Of a DNA stretch of 64,000 nt, positions 9,173-21,949 are shown in pieces. Both the position numbers and the translations under genes were made by a program. Numbering within the stretch: the stretch's first letter is position 1; the number at the start of each line of letters is the position of its first letter. The stretch covers positions 372,001 through 436,000 of the forward strand of contig NW_027506876.1 of the NCBI RefSeq assembly GCF_052324685.1, written 5' to 3'. Below the pieces are notes generated by a model. The model saw only the letters and a list, made by a program, of their open reading frames with translations, searched no databases and had not been told where the DNA came from. Origin of the DNA: Brachyhypopomus gauderio (Eukaryota > Chordata > Actinopteri > Gymnotiformes > Hypopomidae).

Positions 9173-9763
9173 GTTGCCAGTGTAAAGGCTATCGGGGAGC
9201 TCTTCCCTTTAGATCCTCAAAGTGAGCTCTCAGTCTCATGTGATCGATACAGGAATGTTCTAAATCGCCATGTACCTTGATAGCAGTACTAATGCAATCG
9301 GTTCAATCAAAATGAAACTCAGTGGAAACGTACCTAGTGCTTTGTCATGTTGTCTCCCAACGTAGAAAGCTCATGCTACTTGGTTGATTTGTAGACGTTT
9401 GTGTTATAAAGGGATCGAATGATGTCAACATTTGGTGTTTGGATGTGAATGTTTTGTCTTAAAGCAGAGTAGACCTACTGCTTAGCCAGTGTTGATCGGT
9501 TCAATCAAAATGAAACTCAGTGGAAACATACCTAGTGCTTTGTCATGTTGTCTCCCAACGTAGAAAACTCATGCTACTCGGTTGATTTGTAGACGTTTGT
9601 GTTATAAAGGTATCGAATGAAGTCAACATTTGGTGTTTGGATGTGAATGTTTTGTCTTAAAGCAGAGTAGACCTACCGCTTAGCCATTGTTGACATGATG
9701 ACTTCCATGCTCTGATTGTATGAGGAAACGCCCACGAGAGATGTGCCCATTCAGACAAGCAAT

Positions 9764-9836
9764 GTTTCTGTAGTGTAGTGGTCATCACGTTCGCCTAACA
9801 CGCGAAAGGTCCCTGGTTCGATACCAGGCAGAAACA
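9764..9836 (+). tRNA. tRNA-Val(AAC), majority sequence
   Basis: Unchanged; the base just before the gene is T instead of G. Confidence 0.92.
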
Positions 9837-10275
9837 TGCTTCTTGATAGAATTACAAACACACCACTGCTGTTTAGTGGTTTGTTGCCAGTGTAAAGGCT
9901 ATCAGGGAGCTCTTCCCTTTAGATCCTCAAAGTGAGCTCTCAGTCTCATGTGATCGATACAGGAATGTTCTAAATCACCATGTACCTTGATAGCAGTACT
10001 AATGCAATCAGTTCAAACAAAATGAAACTCAGTGGAAACGTACCTAGTGCTATGTCATGTTGTCTCCCAACGTAGAAAACTCATGCTACTCGGTTGATTT
10101 GTAGACGTTTGTGTTATAAAGGGATCGAATGAAGTCAACATTTGGTGTTTGGATGTGAATGTTTTGTCTTAAAGCAGAGTAGACCTACCGCTTAGCCATT
10201 GTTGACATGATGACTTCCATGCTCTGATTGTATGAGGAAACGCCCACGAGAGATGTGCCCATTCAGACAAGCAAG

Positions 10276-10348
10276 GTTTCTGTGGTGTAGTGGTCATCAT
10301 GTTCGCCTAACACGTGAAAGGTCCCTGGTTCGATACCAGGCAGAAACA
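10276..10348 (+). tRNA. tRNA-Val(AAC), variant A9G/C25T/C40T
   Basis: Same haplotype as 8344 but in a one-tail unit, so a tail was lost or gained after copying. Confidence 0.86.
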
Positions 10349-10787
10349 TGCTTCTTGATAGAATTACAAACACACCACTGCTGTTTAGTGGTTTGTTGCC
10401 AGTGTAAAGGCTATCGGGGAGCTCTTCCCTTTAGATCCTCAAAGTGAGCTCTCAGTCTCATGTGATGGATACAGGAATGTTCTAAATCGCGATGTACCTT
10501 GATAGCAGTACTAATGCAATCGGTTCAATCAAAATGAAACTCAGTGGAAATGTACCTAGTGCTTTGTCATGTTGTCTCCCAACGTAGAAAACTCATGCTA
10601 CTTGGTTGATTTGTAGACGTTTGTGTTATAAAGGGATCGAATGATGGCAACATTTGGTGTTTGGATGTGAATGTTTTGTCTTAAAGCAGAGTAGACCTAC
10701 TGCTTAGCCATTGTTGACATGATGACTTCCATGCTCTGATTGTATGAGGAAACGCCCACGAGAGATGTGCCCATTCAGACAAGCAAG

Positions 10788-10860
10788 GTTTCTGTAGTGT
10801 AGTGGTCATCACGTTTGCCTAACATGCGAAAGGTTCCTGGTTCGATACCAGGCAGAAACA
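10788..10860 (+). tRNA. tRNA-Val(AAC), variant C29T/C38T/C48T
   Basis: Same haplotype as 9054, including the proximal T4 and cgtagaaagctc in the tail. Confidence 0.86.
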
Positions 10861-10902
10861 TGCTTCTTGATAGAATTACAAACACACCACTGCTGTTTAG
10901 TG

Positions 10903-10906
10903 TTTT
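10903..10906 (+). terminator. Proximal T4 after tRNA at 10788
   Basis: Same haplotype and same T4 position as the copy at 9169. Confidence 0.5.
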
Positions 10907-11497
10907 GTTGCCAGTGTAAAGGCTATCGGGGAGCTCTTCCCTTTAGATCCTCAAAGTGAGCTCTCAGTCTCATGTGATCGATACAGGAATGTTCTAAATC
11001 GCCATGTACCTTGATAGCAGTACTAATGCAATCGGTTCAATCAAAATGAAACTCAGTGGAAACGTACCTAGTGCTTTGTCATGTTGTCTCCCAACGTAGA
11101 AAGCTCATGCTACTTGGTTGATTTGTAGACGTTTGTGTTATAAAGGGATCGAATGATGTCAACATTTGGTGTTTGGATGTGAATGTTTTGTCTTAAAGCA
11201 GAGTAGACCTACTGCTTAGCCAGTGTTGATCGGTTCAATCAAAATGAAACTCAGTGGAAACATACCTAGTGCTTTGTCATGTTGTCTCCCAACGTAGAAA
11301 ACTCATGCTACTCGGTTGATTTGTAGACGTTTGTGTTATAAAGGTATCGAATGAAGTCAACATTTGGTGTTTGGATGTGAATGTTTTGTCTTAAAGCAGA
11401 GTAGACCTACCGCTTAGCCATTGTTGACATGATGACTTCCATGCTCTGATTGTATGAGGAAACGCCCACGAGAGATGTGCACATTCAGACAAGCAAG

Positions 11498-11570
11498 GTT
11501 TCTGTAGTGTAGTGGTCATCACGTTCGCCTAACACGCGAAAGGTCCCTGGTTCGATACCAGGCAGAAACA
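11498..11570 (+). tRNA. tRNA-Val(AAC), majority sequence
   Basis: Unchanged; the leader reads gtgcacattc. Partner of 7122. Confidence 0.92.
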
Positions 11571-12207
11571 TGCTTCTTGATAGAATTACAAACACACCAC
11601 TGCTGTTTAGTGGTTTGTTGCCAGTGTAAAGGCTATCAGGGAGCTCTTCCCTTTAGATCCTCAAAGTGAGCTGTCAGTCTCATGTGATCGATACAGGAAT
11701 GTTCTAAATCGCCATGTACCTTGATAGCAGTACTAATGCAGCCGGTTCAATCAAAATGAAACTCAGTGGAAACTTACCTGGTGCTTTGTCATGTTGTCTC
11801 CCAACGTAGAAAACTCATGCTACTCGGTTGATTTGTAGACGTTTGTGTTATAAAGGGATCGAATGATGTCAACATTTGGTGTTTGGATGTGAATGTTTTG
11901 TTTTAAAGCAGAGTAGACCTACTGCTTAGCCAGTGTTGATCGGTTCAATCAAAATGAAACTCAGTGGAAACGTACCTAGTGCTTTGTCATGTTGTCTCCC
12001 AACGTAGAAAACTCATGCTACTTGGTTGATTTGTAGACGTTTGTGTTATAAACGTATCGAATGAAGTCAACATTTGGTGTTTGGATGTGAATGTTTTGTC
12101 TTAAAGCATAGTAGACCTACCGCTTAGCCATTGTTGACATGATGACTTCCATGCTCTGATTGTATGAGGAAACGCCCATGAGAGATGTGCCCATTCAGAC
12201 AAGCAAG

Positions 12208-12280
12208 GTTTCTGTAGTGTAGTGGTCATCACGTTCGCCTAACACGCGAAAGGTCCCTGCTTCGATACCAGGCAGAAACA
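12208..12280 (+). tRNA. tRNA-Val(AAC), variant G53C
   Basis: Partner of 7832 with the same T-stem and B-box change. Confidence 0.82.
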
Positions 12281-12719
12281 TGCTTCTTAATAGAATTACA
12301 AACACACCACTGCTGTTTAGTGGTTTGTTGCCAGTGTAAAGGCTATCGGGGAGCTCTTCCCTTTAGATCCTCAAAGTGAGCTCTCAGTCTCATGTGATCG
12401 ATACAGGAATGTTCTAAATCGCCATGTACCTTGATAGCAGTACTAATGCAATCGGTTCAATCAAAATGAAACTCAGTGGAAACGTACCTAGTGCTTTGTC
12501 ATGTTGTCTCCCAACGTAGAAAACTCATGCTACTTGGTTGATTTGTAGACGTTTGTGTTATAAAGGGATCGAATGATGTCAACATTTGGTGTTTGGATGT
12601 GAATGTTTTGTCTTAAAGCAGAGTAGACCTACTGCTTAGCCATTGTTGACATCATGACTTCCATGCTCTGATTGTATGAGGAAACGCCCACGAGAGATGT
12701 GCCCATTCAGTCTAGCAAG

Positions 12720-12792
12720 GTTTCTGTAGTGTAGTGGTCATCACGTTCGCCTCACACGCGAAAGGTCCCTGGTTCGATACCAGGCAGAAACA
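12720..12792 (+). tRNA. tRNA-Val with CAC anticodon (A34C)
   Basis: The only copy with anticodon CAC, from A34C; every other base matches the majority. It still keeps A35, C36 and A73 for valyl-tRNA synthetase and would read GUG instead of GUU/GUC/GUA. All stems are intact. The unit start reads atcatgac. Confidence 0.9.
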
Positions 12793-13429
12793 TGCTTCTT
12801 GATAGAATTACAAACACACCACTGCTGTTTAGTGGTTTGTTGCCAGTGTAAAGGCTATCGGGGAGCTCTTCCCTTTAGATCCTCAAAGTGAGCTTTCAGT
12901 CTCATGTGATGGATACAGGAATGTTCTAAATCGCCATGTACCTTGATAGCAGTACTAATGCAATCGGTTCAATCAAAATGAAACTCAGTGGAAATGTACC
13001 TAGTGCTTTGTCATGTTGTCTCCCAACGTAGAAAACTCATGCTACTTGGTTGATTTGTAGACGTTTGTGTTATAAAGGGATCGAATGATGGCAACATTTG
13101 GTGTTTGGGTGTGAATGTTTTGTCTTAAAGCAGAGTAGACCTACTGCTTAGCAAGTGTTGATCGGTTCAATCAAAATGAAACTCAGTGGAAATGTACCTA
13201 GTGCTTTGTCATGTTGTCTCCCAACGTAGAAAACTCATGCTACTTGGTTGATTTGTAGACGTTTGTGTTATAAAGGGATCGAATGAAGTCAACATTTGGT
13301 GTTTGGATGTGAATGTTTTGTCTTAAAGCAGAGTAGACCTACCGCTTAGCCATTGTTGACATGATGACTTCCATGCTCTGATTGTATGAGGAAACGCCCA
13401 CGAGAGATGTGCCCATTCAGACAAGCAAG

Positions 13430-13502
13430 GTTTCTGTGGTGTAGTGGTCATCATGTTCGCCTAACACGTGAAAGGTCCCTGGTTTGATACCAGGCAGAAA
13501 CA
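13430..13502 (+). tRNA. tRNA-Val(AAC), variant A9G/C25T/C40T/C56T
   Basis: Adds C56T to the 8344 haplotype. C56 pairs with G19 at the elbow and is an invariant B-box base, so this copy is probably inactive. Confidence 0.8.
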
Positions 13503-14139
13503 TGCTTCTTGATAGAATTACAAACACACCACTGCTGTTTAGTGGTTTGTTGCCAGTGTAAAGGCTATCGGGGAGCTCTTCCCTTTAGATCCTCAAAGTG
13601 AGCTCTCAGTCTCATGTGATGGATACAGGAATGTTCTAAATCGCCATGTACCTTGATAGCAGTACTAATGCAATCGGTTCAATCAAAATGAAACTCAGTG
13701 GAAATGTACCTAGTGCTTTGTCATGTTGTCTCCCAACGTAGAAAACTCATGCTACTTGGTTGATTTGTAGACGTTTGTGTTATAAAGGGATCGAATGATG
13801 GCAACATTTGGTGTTTGGGTGTGAATGTTTTGTCTTAAAGCAGAGTAGACCTACTGCTTAGCAAGTGTTGATCGGTTCAATCAAAATGAAACTCAGTGGA
13901 AATGTACCTAGTGCTTTGTCATGTTGTCTCCCAACGTAGAAAACTCATGCTACTCGGTTGATTTGTAGACGTTTGTGTTATAAAGGGATCGAATGATGGC
14001 AACATTTGGTGTTTGGATGTGAATGTTTTGTCTTAAAGCAGAGTAGACCTACTGCTTAGCCATTGTTGACATGATGACTTCCATGCTCTGATTGTATGAG
14101 GAAACGCCCACGAGAGATGTGCCCATTCAGACTTGCAAG

Positions 14140-14212
14140 GTTTCTGTAGTGTAGTGGTCATCACGTTCGCCTAACACGCGAAAGGTCCCTGGTTCGATAC
14201 CAGGCAGAAACA
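14140..14212 (+). tRNA. tRNA-Val(AAC), majority sequence
   Basis: Unchanged; the leader reads acttgc before the gene. Confidence 0.92.
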
Positions 14213-14849
14213 TGCTTCTTGATAGAATTACAAACACACCACTGCTGTTTAGTGGTTTGTTGCCAGTGTAAAGGCTATCGGGGAGCTCTTCCCTTTAGAT
14301 CCTCAAAGTGAGCTCTCAGTCTCATGTGATCGATACAGGAATGTTCTAAATCGCCATGTACCTTGATAGCAGTACTAATGCAATCGGTTCAATCAAAATG
14401 AAACTCAGTGGAAATGTACCTAGTGCTTTGTCATGTTGTCTCCCAACGTAGAAAACTCATGCTACTTGGTTGATTTGTAGACGTTTGTGTTATAAAGGGA
14501 TCGAATGATGGCAACATTTGGTGTTTGGGTGTGAATGTTTTGTCTTAAAGCAGAGTAGACCTACTGCTTAGCAAGTGTTGATCGGTTCAATCAAAATGAA
14601 ACTCAGTGGAAATGTACCTAGTGCTTTGTCATGTTGTCTCCCAACGTAGAAAACTCATGCTACTCGGTTGATTTGTAGACGTTTGTGTTATAAAGGGATC
14701 GAATGATGGCAACATTTGGTGTTTGGATGTGAATGTTTTGTCTTAAAGCAGAGTAGACCTACTGCTTAGCCATTGTTGACATGATGACTTCCATGCTCTG
14801 ATTGTATGAGGAAACGCCCACGAGAGATGTGCCCATTCTGACAAGCAAG

Positions 14850-14922
14850 GTTTCTGTAGTGTAGTGGTCATCACGTTCGCCTAACACGCGAAAGGTCCCT
14901 GGTTCGATACCAGGCAGAAACA
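14850..14922 (+). tRNA. tRNA-Val(AAC), majority sequence
   Basis: Unchanged; the leader reads cattctgac, and an antisense frame stays open here only because of that base. Confidence 0.92.
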
Positions 14923-15361
14923 TGCTTCTTGATAGAATTACAAACACACCACTGCTGTTTAGTGGTTTGTTGCCAGTGTAAAGGTTATCGGGGAGCTCTT
15001 CCCTTTAGATCCTCAAAGTGAGCTCTCAGTCTCATGTGATCGATACAGGAATGTTCTAAATCACCATGTACCTTGATAGCAGTACTAATGCAATCAGTTC
15101 AAACAAAATGAAACTCAGTGGAAACGTACCTAGTGCTTTGTCATGTTGTCTCCCAACGTAGAAAACTCATGCTACTCGGTTGATTTGTAGACGTTTGTGT
15201 TATAAAGGGATCGAATGATGTCAACATTTGGTGTTTGGATGTGAATGTTTTGTCTTAAAGCAGAGGAGACCTACTGCTTAGCCATTGTTGACATGATGAC
15301 TTCCATGCTCTGATTGTATGAGGAAACGCCCACGAGAGATGTGCCCATTCAGACAAGCAAG

Positions 15362-15434
15362 GTTTCTGTAGTGTAGTGGTCATCACGTTTGCCTAACATG
15401 CGAAAGGTTCCTGGTTCGATACCAGGCAGAAACA
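15362..15434 (+). tRNA. tRNA-Val(AAC), variant C29T/C38T/C48T
   Basis: Third copy of this haplotype, now in a triple-tail unit, with the proximal T4 kept. Confidence 0.86.
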
Positions 15435-15476
15435 TGCTTCTTGATAGAATTACAAACACACCACTGCTGTTTAGTG

Positions 15477-15480
15477 TTTT
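15477..15480 (+). terminator. Proximal T4 after tRNA at 15362
   Basis: Third member of the haplotype with a T4 run in hairpin 1. Confidence 0.5.
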
Positions 15481-16269
15481 GTTGCCAGTGTAAAGGCTAT
15501 CGGGGAGCTCTTCCCTTTAGATCCTCAAAGTGAGCTCTCAGTCTCATGTGATCGATACAGGAATGTTTTAAATCGCCATGTACCTTGATAGCAGTACTAA
15601 TGCAATCGGTTCAATCAAAATGAAACTCAGTGGAAACTTACCTGGTGCTTTGTCATGTTGTCTCCCAACGTAGAAAACTCATGCTACTCGGTTGATTTGT
15701 AGACGTTTGTGTTATAAAGGGATCGAATGATGTCAACATTTGGTGTTTGGATGTGAATGTTTTGTCTTAAAGCAGAGTAGACCTACTGCTTAGCAAGTGT
15801 TGATCGGTTCAATCAAAATGAAACTCAGTGGAAATGTACCTAGTGCTTTGTCATGTTGTCTCCCAACGTGGAAAACTCATGCTACTTGGTTGATTTGTAG
15901 ATGTTTGTGTTATAAAGGGATCGAATGATGTCAACATTTGGTGTTTGGATGTGAATGTTTTGTCTTAAAGCAGAGTAGACCTACTGCTTAGCAAGTGTTG
16001 ATCGGTTCAATCAAAATGAAACTCAGTGGAAATGTACCTAGTGCTTTGTCATGTTGTCTCCCAACGTAGAAAACTCATGCTACTCGGTTGATTTGTAGAC
16101 GTTTGTGTTATAAAGGTATCGAATGAAGTCAACATTTGGTGTTTAGATGTGAATGTTTTGTCTTAAAGCAGAGTAGACCTACCGCTTAGCCATTGTTGAC
16201 ATGATGACTTCCATGCTCTGATTGTATGAGGAAACGCCCACGAGAGATGTGCCCATTCAGACAAACAAG

Positions 16270-16342
16270 GTTTCTGTAGTGTAGTGGTCATCACGTTCGC
16301 CTAACACGCGAAAGGTCCCTGGTTCGATGCCACGCAGAAACA
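16270..16342 (+). tRNA. tRNA-Val(AAC), variant A60G/G64C
   Basis: G64C breaks the 50:64 T-stem pair; A60G is in the T-loop. First unit after a triple-tail unit. Confidence 0.83.
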
Positions 16343-16979
16343 TGCTTCTTGATAGAATTACAAACACACCACTGCTGTTTAGTGGTTTGTTGCCAGTGTA
16401 AAGGCTATCAGGGAGCTCTTCCCTTTAGATCCTCAAAGTGAGCTGTCAGTCTCATGTGATCGATACAGGAATGTTTTAAATCGCCATGTACCTTGATAGC
16501 AGTACTAATGCAGCCGGTTCAATCAAAATGAAACTCAGTGGAAACTTACCTGGTGCTTTGTCATGTTGTCTCCCAACGTAGAAAACTCATGCTACTCGGT
16601 TGATTTGTAGACGTTTGTGTTATAAAGGGATCGAATGATGTCAACATTTGGTGTTTGGATGTGAATGTTTTGTCTTAAAGCAGAGTAGACCTACTGCTTA
16701 GCAAGTGTTGATCGGTTCAATCAAAATGAAACTCAGTGGAAATGTACCTAGTGCTTTGTCATGTTGTCTCCCAACGTAGAAAACTCATGCTACTCGGTTG
16801 ATTTGTAGACGTTTGTGTTATAAAGGTATCGAATGAAGTCAACATTTGGTGTTTGGATGTGAATGTTTTGTCTTAAAGCAGAGTAGACCTACCGCTTAGC
16901 CATTGTTGACATGATGACTTCCATGCTCTGATTGTATGAGGAAACGCCCACGAGAGATGTGCCCATTCAGACAAGCAAG

Positions 16980-17052
16980 GTTTCTGTAGTGTAGTGGTCA
17001 TCACGTTCGCCTAACACGCGAAAGGTCCCTGGTTCGATACCACGCAGAAACA
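16980..17052 (+). tRNA. tRNA-Val(AAC), variant G64C
   Basis: One C-C mismatch in the T-stem at 50:64. Confidence 0.85.
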
Positions 17053-17689
17053 TGCTTCTTGATAGAATTACAAACACACCACTGCTGTTTAGTGGTTTGT
17101 TGCCAGTGTAAAGGCTATCAGGGAGCTCTTCCCTTTAGATCCTCAAAGTGAGCTGTCAGTCTCATGTGATCGATACAGGAATGTTTTAAATCGCCATGTA
17201 CCTTGATAGCAGTACTAATGCAGCCAGTTCAAACAAAATGAAACTCAGTGGAAACTTACCTGGTGCTTTGTCATGTTGTCTCCCAACGTAGAAAACTCAT
17301 GCTACTTGGTTGATTTGTAGACGTTTGTGTTATAAAGAGATCGAATGATGTCAACATTTGGTGTTTGGATGTGAATGTTTTGTCTTAAAGCAGAGTAGAC
17401 CTACTGCTTAGCAAGTGTTGATCGGTTCAATCAAAATGAAACTCAGTGGAAATGTACCTAGTGCTTTGTCATGTTGTCTCCCAACGTAGAAAACTCATGC
17501 TACTCGGTTGATTTGTAGACGTTTGTGTTATAAAGGTATCGAATGAAGTCAACATTTGGTGTTTGGATGTGAATGTTTTGTCTTAAAGCAGAGTAGACCT
17601 ACCGCTTAGCCATTGTTGACATGATGACTTCCATGCTCTGATTGTTTGAGGAAACGCCCACGAGAGATGTGCCCATTCAGACAAGCAAG

Positions 17690-17762
17690 GTTTCTGTAGT
17701 GTAGTGGTCATCACGTTCGCCTAACACGCGCAAGGTCCCTGGTTCAATACCAGGCAGAAACA
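17690..17762 (+). tRNA. tRNA-Val(AAC), Y type (A42C/G57A)
   Basis: First Y copy. A42C mispairs with T28 in the anticodon stem. G57A is a purine-to-purine change that real tRNAs allow at this site, but it departs from the B-box consensus. Twenty-one copies of the window share both changes. Confidence 0.86.
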
Positions 17763-18399
17763 TGCTTCTTAATAGAATTACAAACACACCACTGCTGTTT
17801 AGTGGTTTGTTGCCAGTGTAAAGGCTATCGGGGAGCTCTTCCCTTTAGATCCTCAAAGTGAGCTCTCAGTCTCATGTGATCGATACAGGAATCTTCTAAA
17901 TCGCCATGTACCTTGATAGAAGTACTAATGCAATCAGTTCAAACAAAATGAAACTCAGTGGAAACGTACCTAGTGCTTTGTCATGTTGTCTCCCAACGTA
18001 GAAAACTCATGCTACTCGGTTGATTTGTAGACGTTTGTGTTATAAAGGGATCGAATGATGTCAACATTTGGTGTTTGGATGTGAATGTTTTGTCTTAAAG
18101 CAGAGTAGACCTACTGCTTAGCAAGTGTTGATCGGTTCAATCAAAATGAAACTCAGTGGAAATGTACCTAGTGCTTTGTCATGTTGTCTCCCAACGTAGA
18201 AAACTCATGCTACTCGGTTGATTTGTAGACGTTTGTGTTATAAAGGTATCGAATGAAGTCAACATTTGGTGTTTGGATGTGAATGTTTTGTCTTAAAGCA
18301 GAGTAGACCTACCGCTTAGCCATTGTTGACATGATGACTTCCATGCTCTGATTGTTTGAGGAAACGCCCACGAGAGATGTGCCCATTCAGACAAGCAAG

Positions 18400-18472
18400 G
18401 TTTCTGTAGTGTAGTGGTCATCACGTTCGCCTAACACGCGCAAGGTCCCTGGTTCAATACCAGGCAGAAACA
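18400..18472 (+). tRNA. tRNA-Val(AAC), Y type
   Basis: Identical to the Y copy just upstream at 17690; the tail carries gcagtgtagac. Confidence 0.86.
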
Positions 18473-19109
18473 TGCTTCTTAATAGAATTACAAACACACC
18501 ACTGCTGTTTAGTGGTTTGTTGCCAGTGTAAAGGCTATCGGGGAGCTCTTCCCTTTAGATCCTCAAAGTGAGCTCTCAGTCTCATGTGATCGATACAGGA
18601 ATCTTCTAAATCGCCATGTACCTTGATAGAAGTACTAATGCAATCAGTTCAAACAAAATGAAACTCAGTGGAAACGTACCTAGTGCTTTGTCATGTTGTC
18701 TCCCAACGTAGAAAACTCATGCTACTCGGTTGATTTGTAGACGTTTGTGTTATAAAGGGATCAAATGATGTCAACATTTGGTGTTTGGATGTGAATGTTT
18801 TGTCTTAAAGCAGTGTAGACCTACTGCTTAGCAAGTGTTGATCGGTTCAATCAAAATGAAACTCAGTGGAAATGTACCTAGTGCTTTGTCATGTTGTCTC
18901 CCAACGTAGAAAACTCATGCTACTCGGTTGATTTGTAGACGTTTGTGTTATAAAGGTATCGAATGAAGTCAACATTTGGTGTTTAGATGTGAATGTTTTG
19001 TCTTAAAGCAGAGTAGACCTACCGCTTAGCCATTGTTGACATGATGACTTCCATGCTCTGATTGTATGAGGAAACGCCCACGAGAGATGTGCCCATTCAG
19101 ACAAGCAAG

Positions 19110-19182
19110 GTTTCTGTAGTGTAGTGGTCATCACGTTCGCCTAACACGCGAAAGGTCCCTGGTTCGATACCAGGCAGAAACA
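19110..19182 (+). tRNA. tRNA-Val(AAC), majority sequence
   Basis: Unchanged, X-type head. The tail reads cccaacatag. Confidence 0.92.
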
Positions 19183-19819
19183 TGCTTCTTGATAGAATTA
19201 CAAACACACCACTGCTGTTTAGTGGTTTGTTGCCAGTGTAAAGGCTATCAGGGAGCTCTTCCCTTTAGATCCTCAAAGTGAGCTGTCAGTCTCATGTGAT
19301 CGATACAGGAATGTTTTAAATCGCCATGTACCTTGATAGCAGTACTAATGCAGCCGGTTCAATCAAAATGAAACTCAGTGGAAACTTACCTGGTGCTTTG
19401 TCATGTTGTCTCCCAACATAGAAAACTCATGCTACTTGGTTGATTTGTAGACGTTTGTGTTATAAAGGGATCGAATGATGTCAACATTTGGTGTTTGGAT
19501 GTGAATGTTTTGTCTTAAAGCAGAGTAGACCTACTGCTTAGCAAGTGTTGATCGGTTCAATCAAAATGAAACTCAGTGGAAATGTACCTAGTGCTTTGTC
19601 ATGTTGTCTCCCAACGTAGAAAACTCATGCTACTCGGTTGATTTGTAGACGTTTGTGTTATAAAGGTATCGAATGAAGTCAACATTTGGTGTTTGGATGT
19701 GAATGTTTTGTCTTAAAGCAGAGTAGACCTACCGCTTAGCCATTGTTGACATGATGACTTCCATGCTCTGATTGTTTGAGGAAACGCCCACGAGAGATGT
19801 GCCCATTCAGACAAGCAAG

Positions 19820-19892
19820 GTTTCTGTAGTGTAGTGGTCATCACGTTCGCCTAACACGCGCAAGGTCCCTGGTTCAATACCAGGCAGAAACA
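19820..19892 (+). tRNA. tRNA-Val(AAC), Y type
   Basis: A42C/G57A only; two-tail unit. Confidence 0.86.
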
Positions 19893-20529
19893 TGCTTCTT
19901 AATAGAATTACAAACACACCACTGCTGTTTAGTGGTTTGTTGCCAGTGTAAAGGCTATCGGGGAGCTCTTCCCTTTAGATCCTCAAAGTGAGCTCTCAGT
20001 CTCATGTGATCGATACAGGAATCTTCTAAATCGCCATGTACCTTGATAGAAGTACTAATGCAATCAGTTCAAACAAAATGAAACTCAGTGGAAACGTACC
20101 TAGTGCTTTGTCATGTTGTCTCCCAACGTAGAAAACTCATGCTACTCGGTTGATTTGTAGACGTTTGTGTTATAAAGGGATCGAATGATGTCAACATTTG
20201 GTGTTTGGATGTGAATGTTTTGTCTTAAAGCAGAGTAGACCTACTGCTTAGCAAGTGTTGATCGGTTCAATCAAAATGAAACTCAGTGGAAATGTACCTA
20301 GTGCTTTGTCATGTTGTCTCCCAACGTAGAAAACTCATGCTACTCGGTTGATTTGTAGACGTTTGTGTTATAAAGGTATCGAATGAAGTCAACATTTGGT
20401 GTTTGGATGTGAATGTTTTGTCTTAAAGCAGAGTAGACCTACCGCTTAGCCATTGTTGACATGGTGACTTCCATGCTCTGATTGTTTGAGGAAACGCCCA
20501 CGAGAGATGTGCCCATTCAGACAAGCAAG

Positions 20530-20602
20530 GTTTCTGTAGTGTAGTGGTCATCACGTTCGCCTAACACGCGCAAGGTCCCTGGTTCAATACCAGGCAGAAA
20601 CA
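20530..20602 (+). tRNA. tRNA-Val(AAC), Y type
   Basis: A42C/G57A; the unit start reads atggtgac. Confidence 0.86.
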
Positions 20603-21239
20603 TGCTTCTTAATAGAATTACAAACACACCACTGCTGTTTAGTGGTTTGTTGCCAGTGTAAAGGCTATCGGGGAGCTCTTCCCTTTAGATCCTCAAAGTG
20701 AGCTCTCAGTCTCATGTGATCGATACAGGAATCTTCTAAATCGCCATGTACCTTGATAGAAGTACTAATGCAATCAGTTCAAACAAAATGAAACTCAGTG
20801 GAAACGTACCTAGTGCTTTGTCATGTTGTCTCCCAACGTAGAAAACTCATGCTACTCGGTTGATTTGTAGACGTTTGTGTTATAAAGGGATCAAATGATG
20901 TCAACATTTGGTGTTTGGATGTGAATGTTTTGTCTTAAAGCAGTGTAGACCTACTGCTTAGCAAGTGTTGATCGGTTCAATCAAAATGAAACTCAGTGGA
21001 AATGTACCTAGTGCTTTGTCATGTTGTCTCCCAACGTAGAAAACTCATGCTACTCGGTTGATTTGTAGACGTTTGTGTTATAAAGGTATCGAATGAAGTC
21101 AACATTTGGTGTTTAGATGTGAATGTTTTGTCTTAAAGCAGAGTAGACCTACCGCTTAGCCATTGTTGACATGATGACTTCCATGCTCTGATTGTATGAG
21201 GAAATGCCCACGAGAGATGTGCCCATTCAGACAAGCAAG

Positions 21240-21312
21240 GTTTCTGTAGTGTAGTGGTCATCACGTTCGCCTAACACGCGAAAGGTCCCTGGTTCGATAC
21301 CAGGCAGAAACA
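21240..21312 (+). tRNA. tRNA-Val(AAC), majority sequence
   Basis: Unchanged, in an X head with aaatgccc in the leader. Confidence 0.92.
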
Positions 21313-21949
21313 TGCTTCTTGATAGAATTACAAACACACCACTGCTGTTTAGTGGTTTGTTGCCAGTGTAAAGGCTATCAGGGAGCTCTTCCCTTTAGAT
21401 CCTCAAAGTGAGCTGTCAGTCTCATGTGATCGATACAGGAATGTTTTAAATCGCCATGTACCTTGATAGCAGTACTAATGCAGCCGGTTCAATCAAAATG
21501 AAACTCAGTGGAAACTTACCTGGTGCTTTGTCATGTTGTCTCCCAACGTAGAAAACTCATGCTACTTGGTTGATTTGTAGACGTTTGTGTTATAAAGGGA
21601 TCGAATGATGTCAACATTTGGTGTTTGGATGTGAATGTTTTGTCTTAAAGCAGAGTAGACCTACTGCTTAGCAAGTGTTGATCGGTTCAATCAAAATGAA
21701 ACTCAGTGGAAATGTACCTAGTGCTTTGTCATGTTGTCTCCCAACGTAGAAAACTCATGCTACTCGGTTGATTTGTAGACGTTTGTGTTATAAAGGTATC
21801 GAATGAAGTCAACATTTGGTGTTTGGATGTGAATGTTTTGTCTTAAAGCAGAGTAGACCTACCGCTTAGCCATTGTTGACATGATGACTTCCATGCTCTG
21901 ATTGTTTGAGGAAACGCCCACGAGAGATGTGCCCATTCAGACAAGCAAG

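Larger units (their letters stand above)
11429..12650 (+). repeat. 1222-bp two-unit block, copy 2
   Basis: Carries the same marks as 7053-8274, including tataaacg and gcatagtag in the second tail of its first unit and G53C in its second unit. Confidence 0.85.
5319..16200 (+). repeat. Zone B: mixed 512-, 710- and 908-bp units
   Basis: Units 11 to 27 mix one-, two- and three-tail forms. Several tRNA haplotypes recur out of order: A9G/C25T/C40T at 8344, 10276 and 13430; C29T/C38T/C48T at 9054, 10788 and 15362; G53C at 7832 and 12208. This shuffling indicates repeated unequal exchange. The only copy with a CAC anticodon lies here. Confidence 0.88.
15293..16200 (+). repeat. Triple-tail unit, 908 bp
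   Basis: Extra tails follow the first tail at two internal agtgttgat junctions near 15797 and 15995. The middle tail reads acgtggaaaac and tagatgtttg, which recur in the triple units at 32135 and 35883, so those three probably share an ancestor. Confidence 0.9.
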
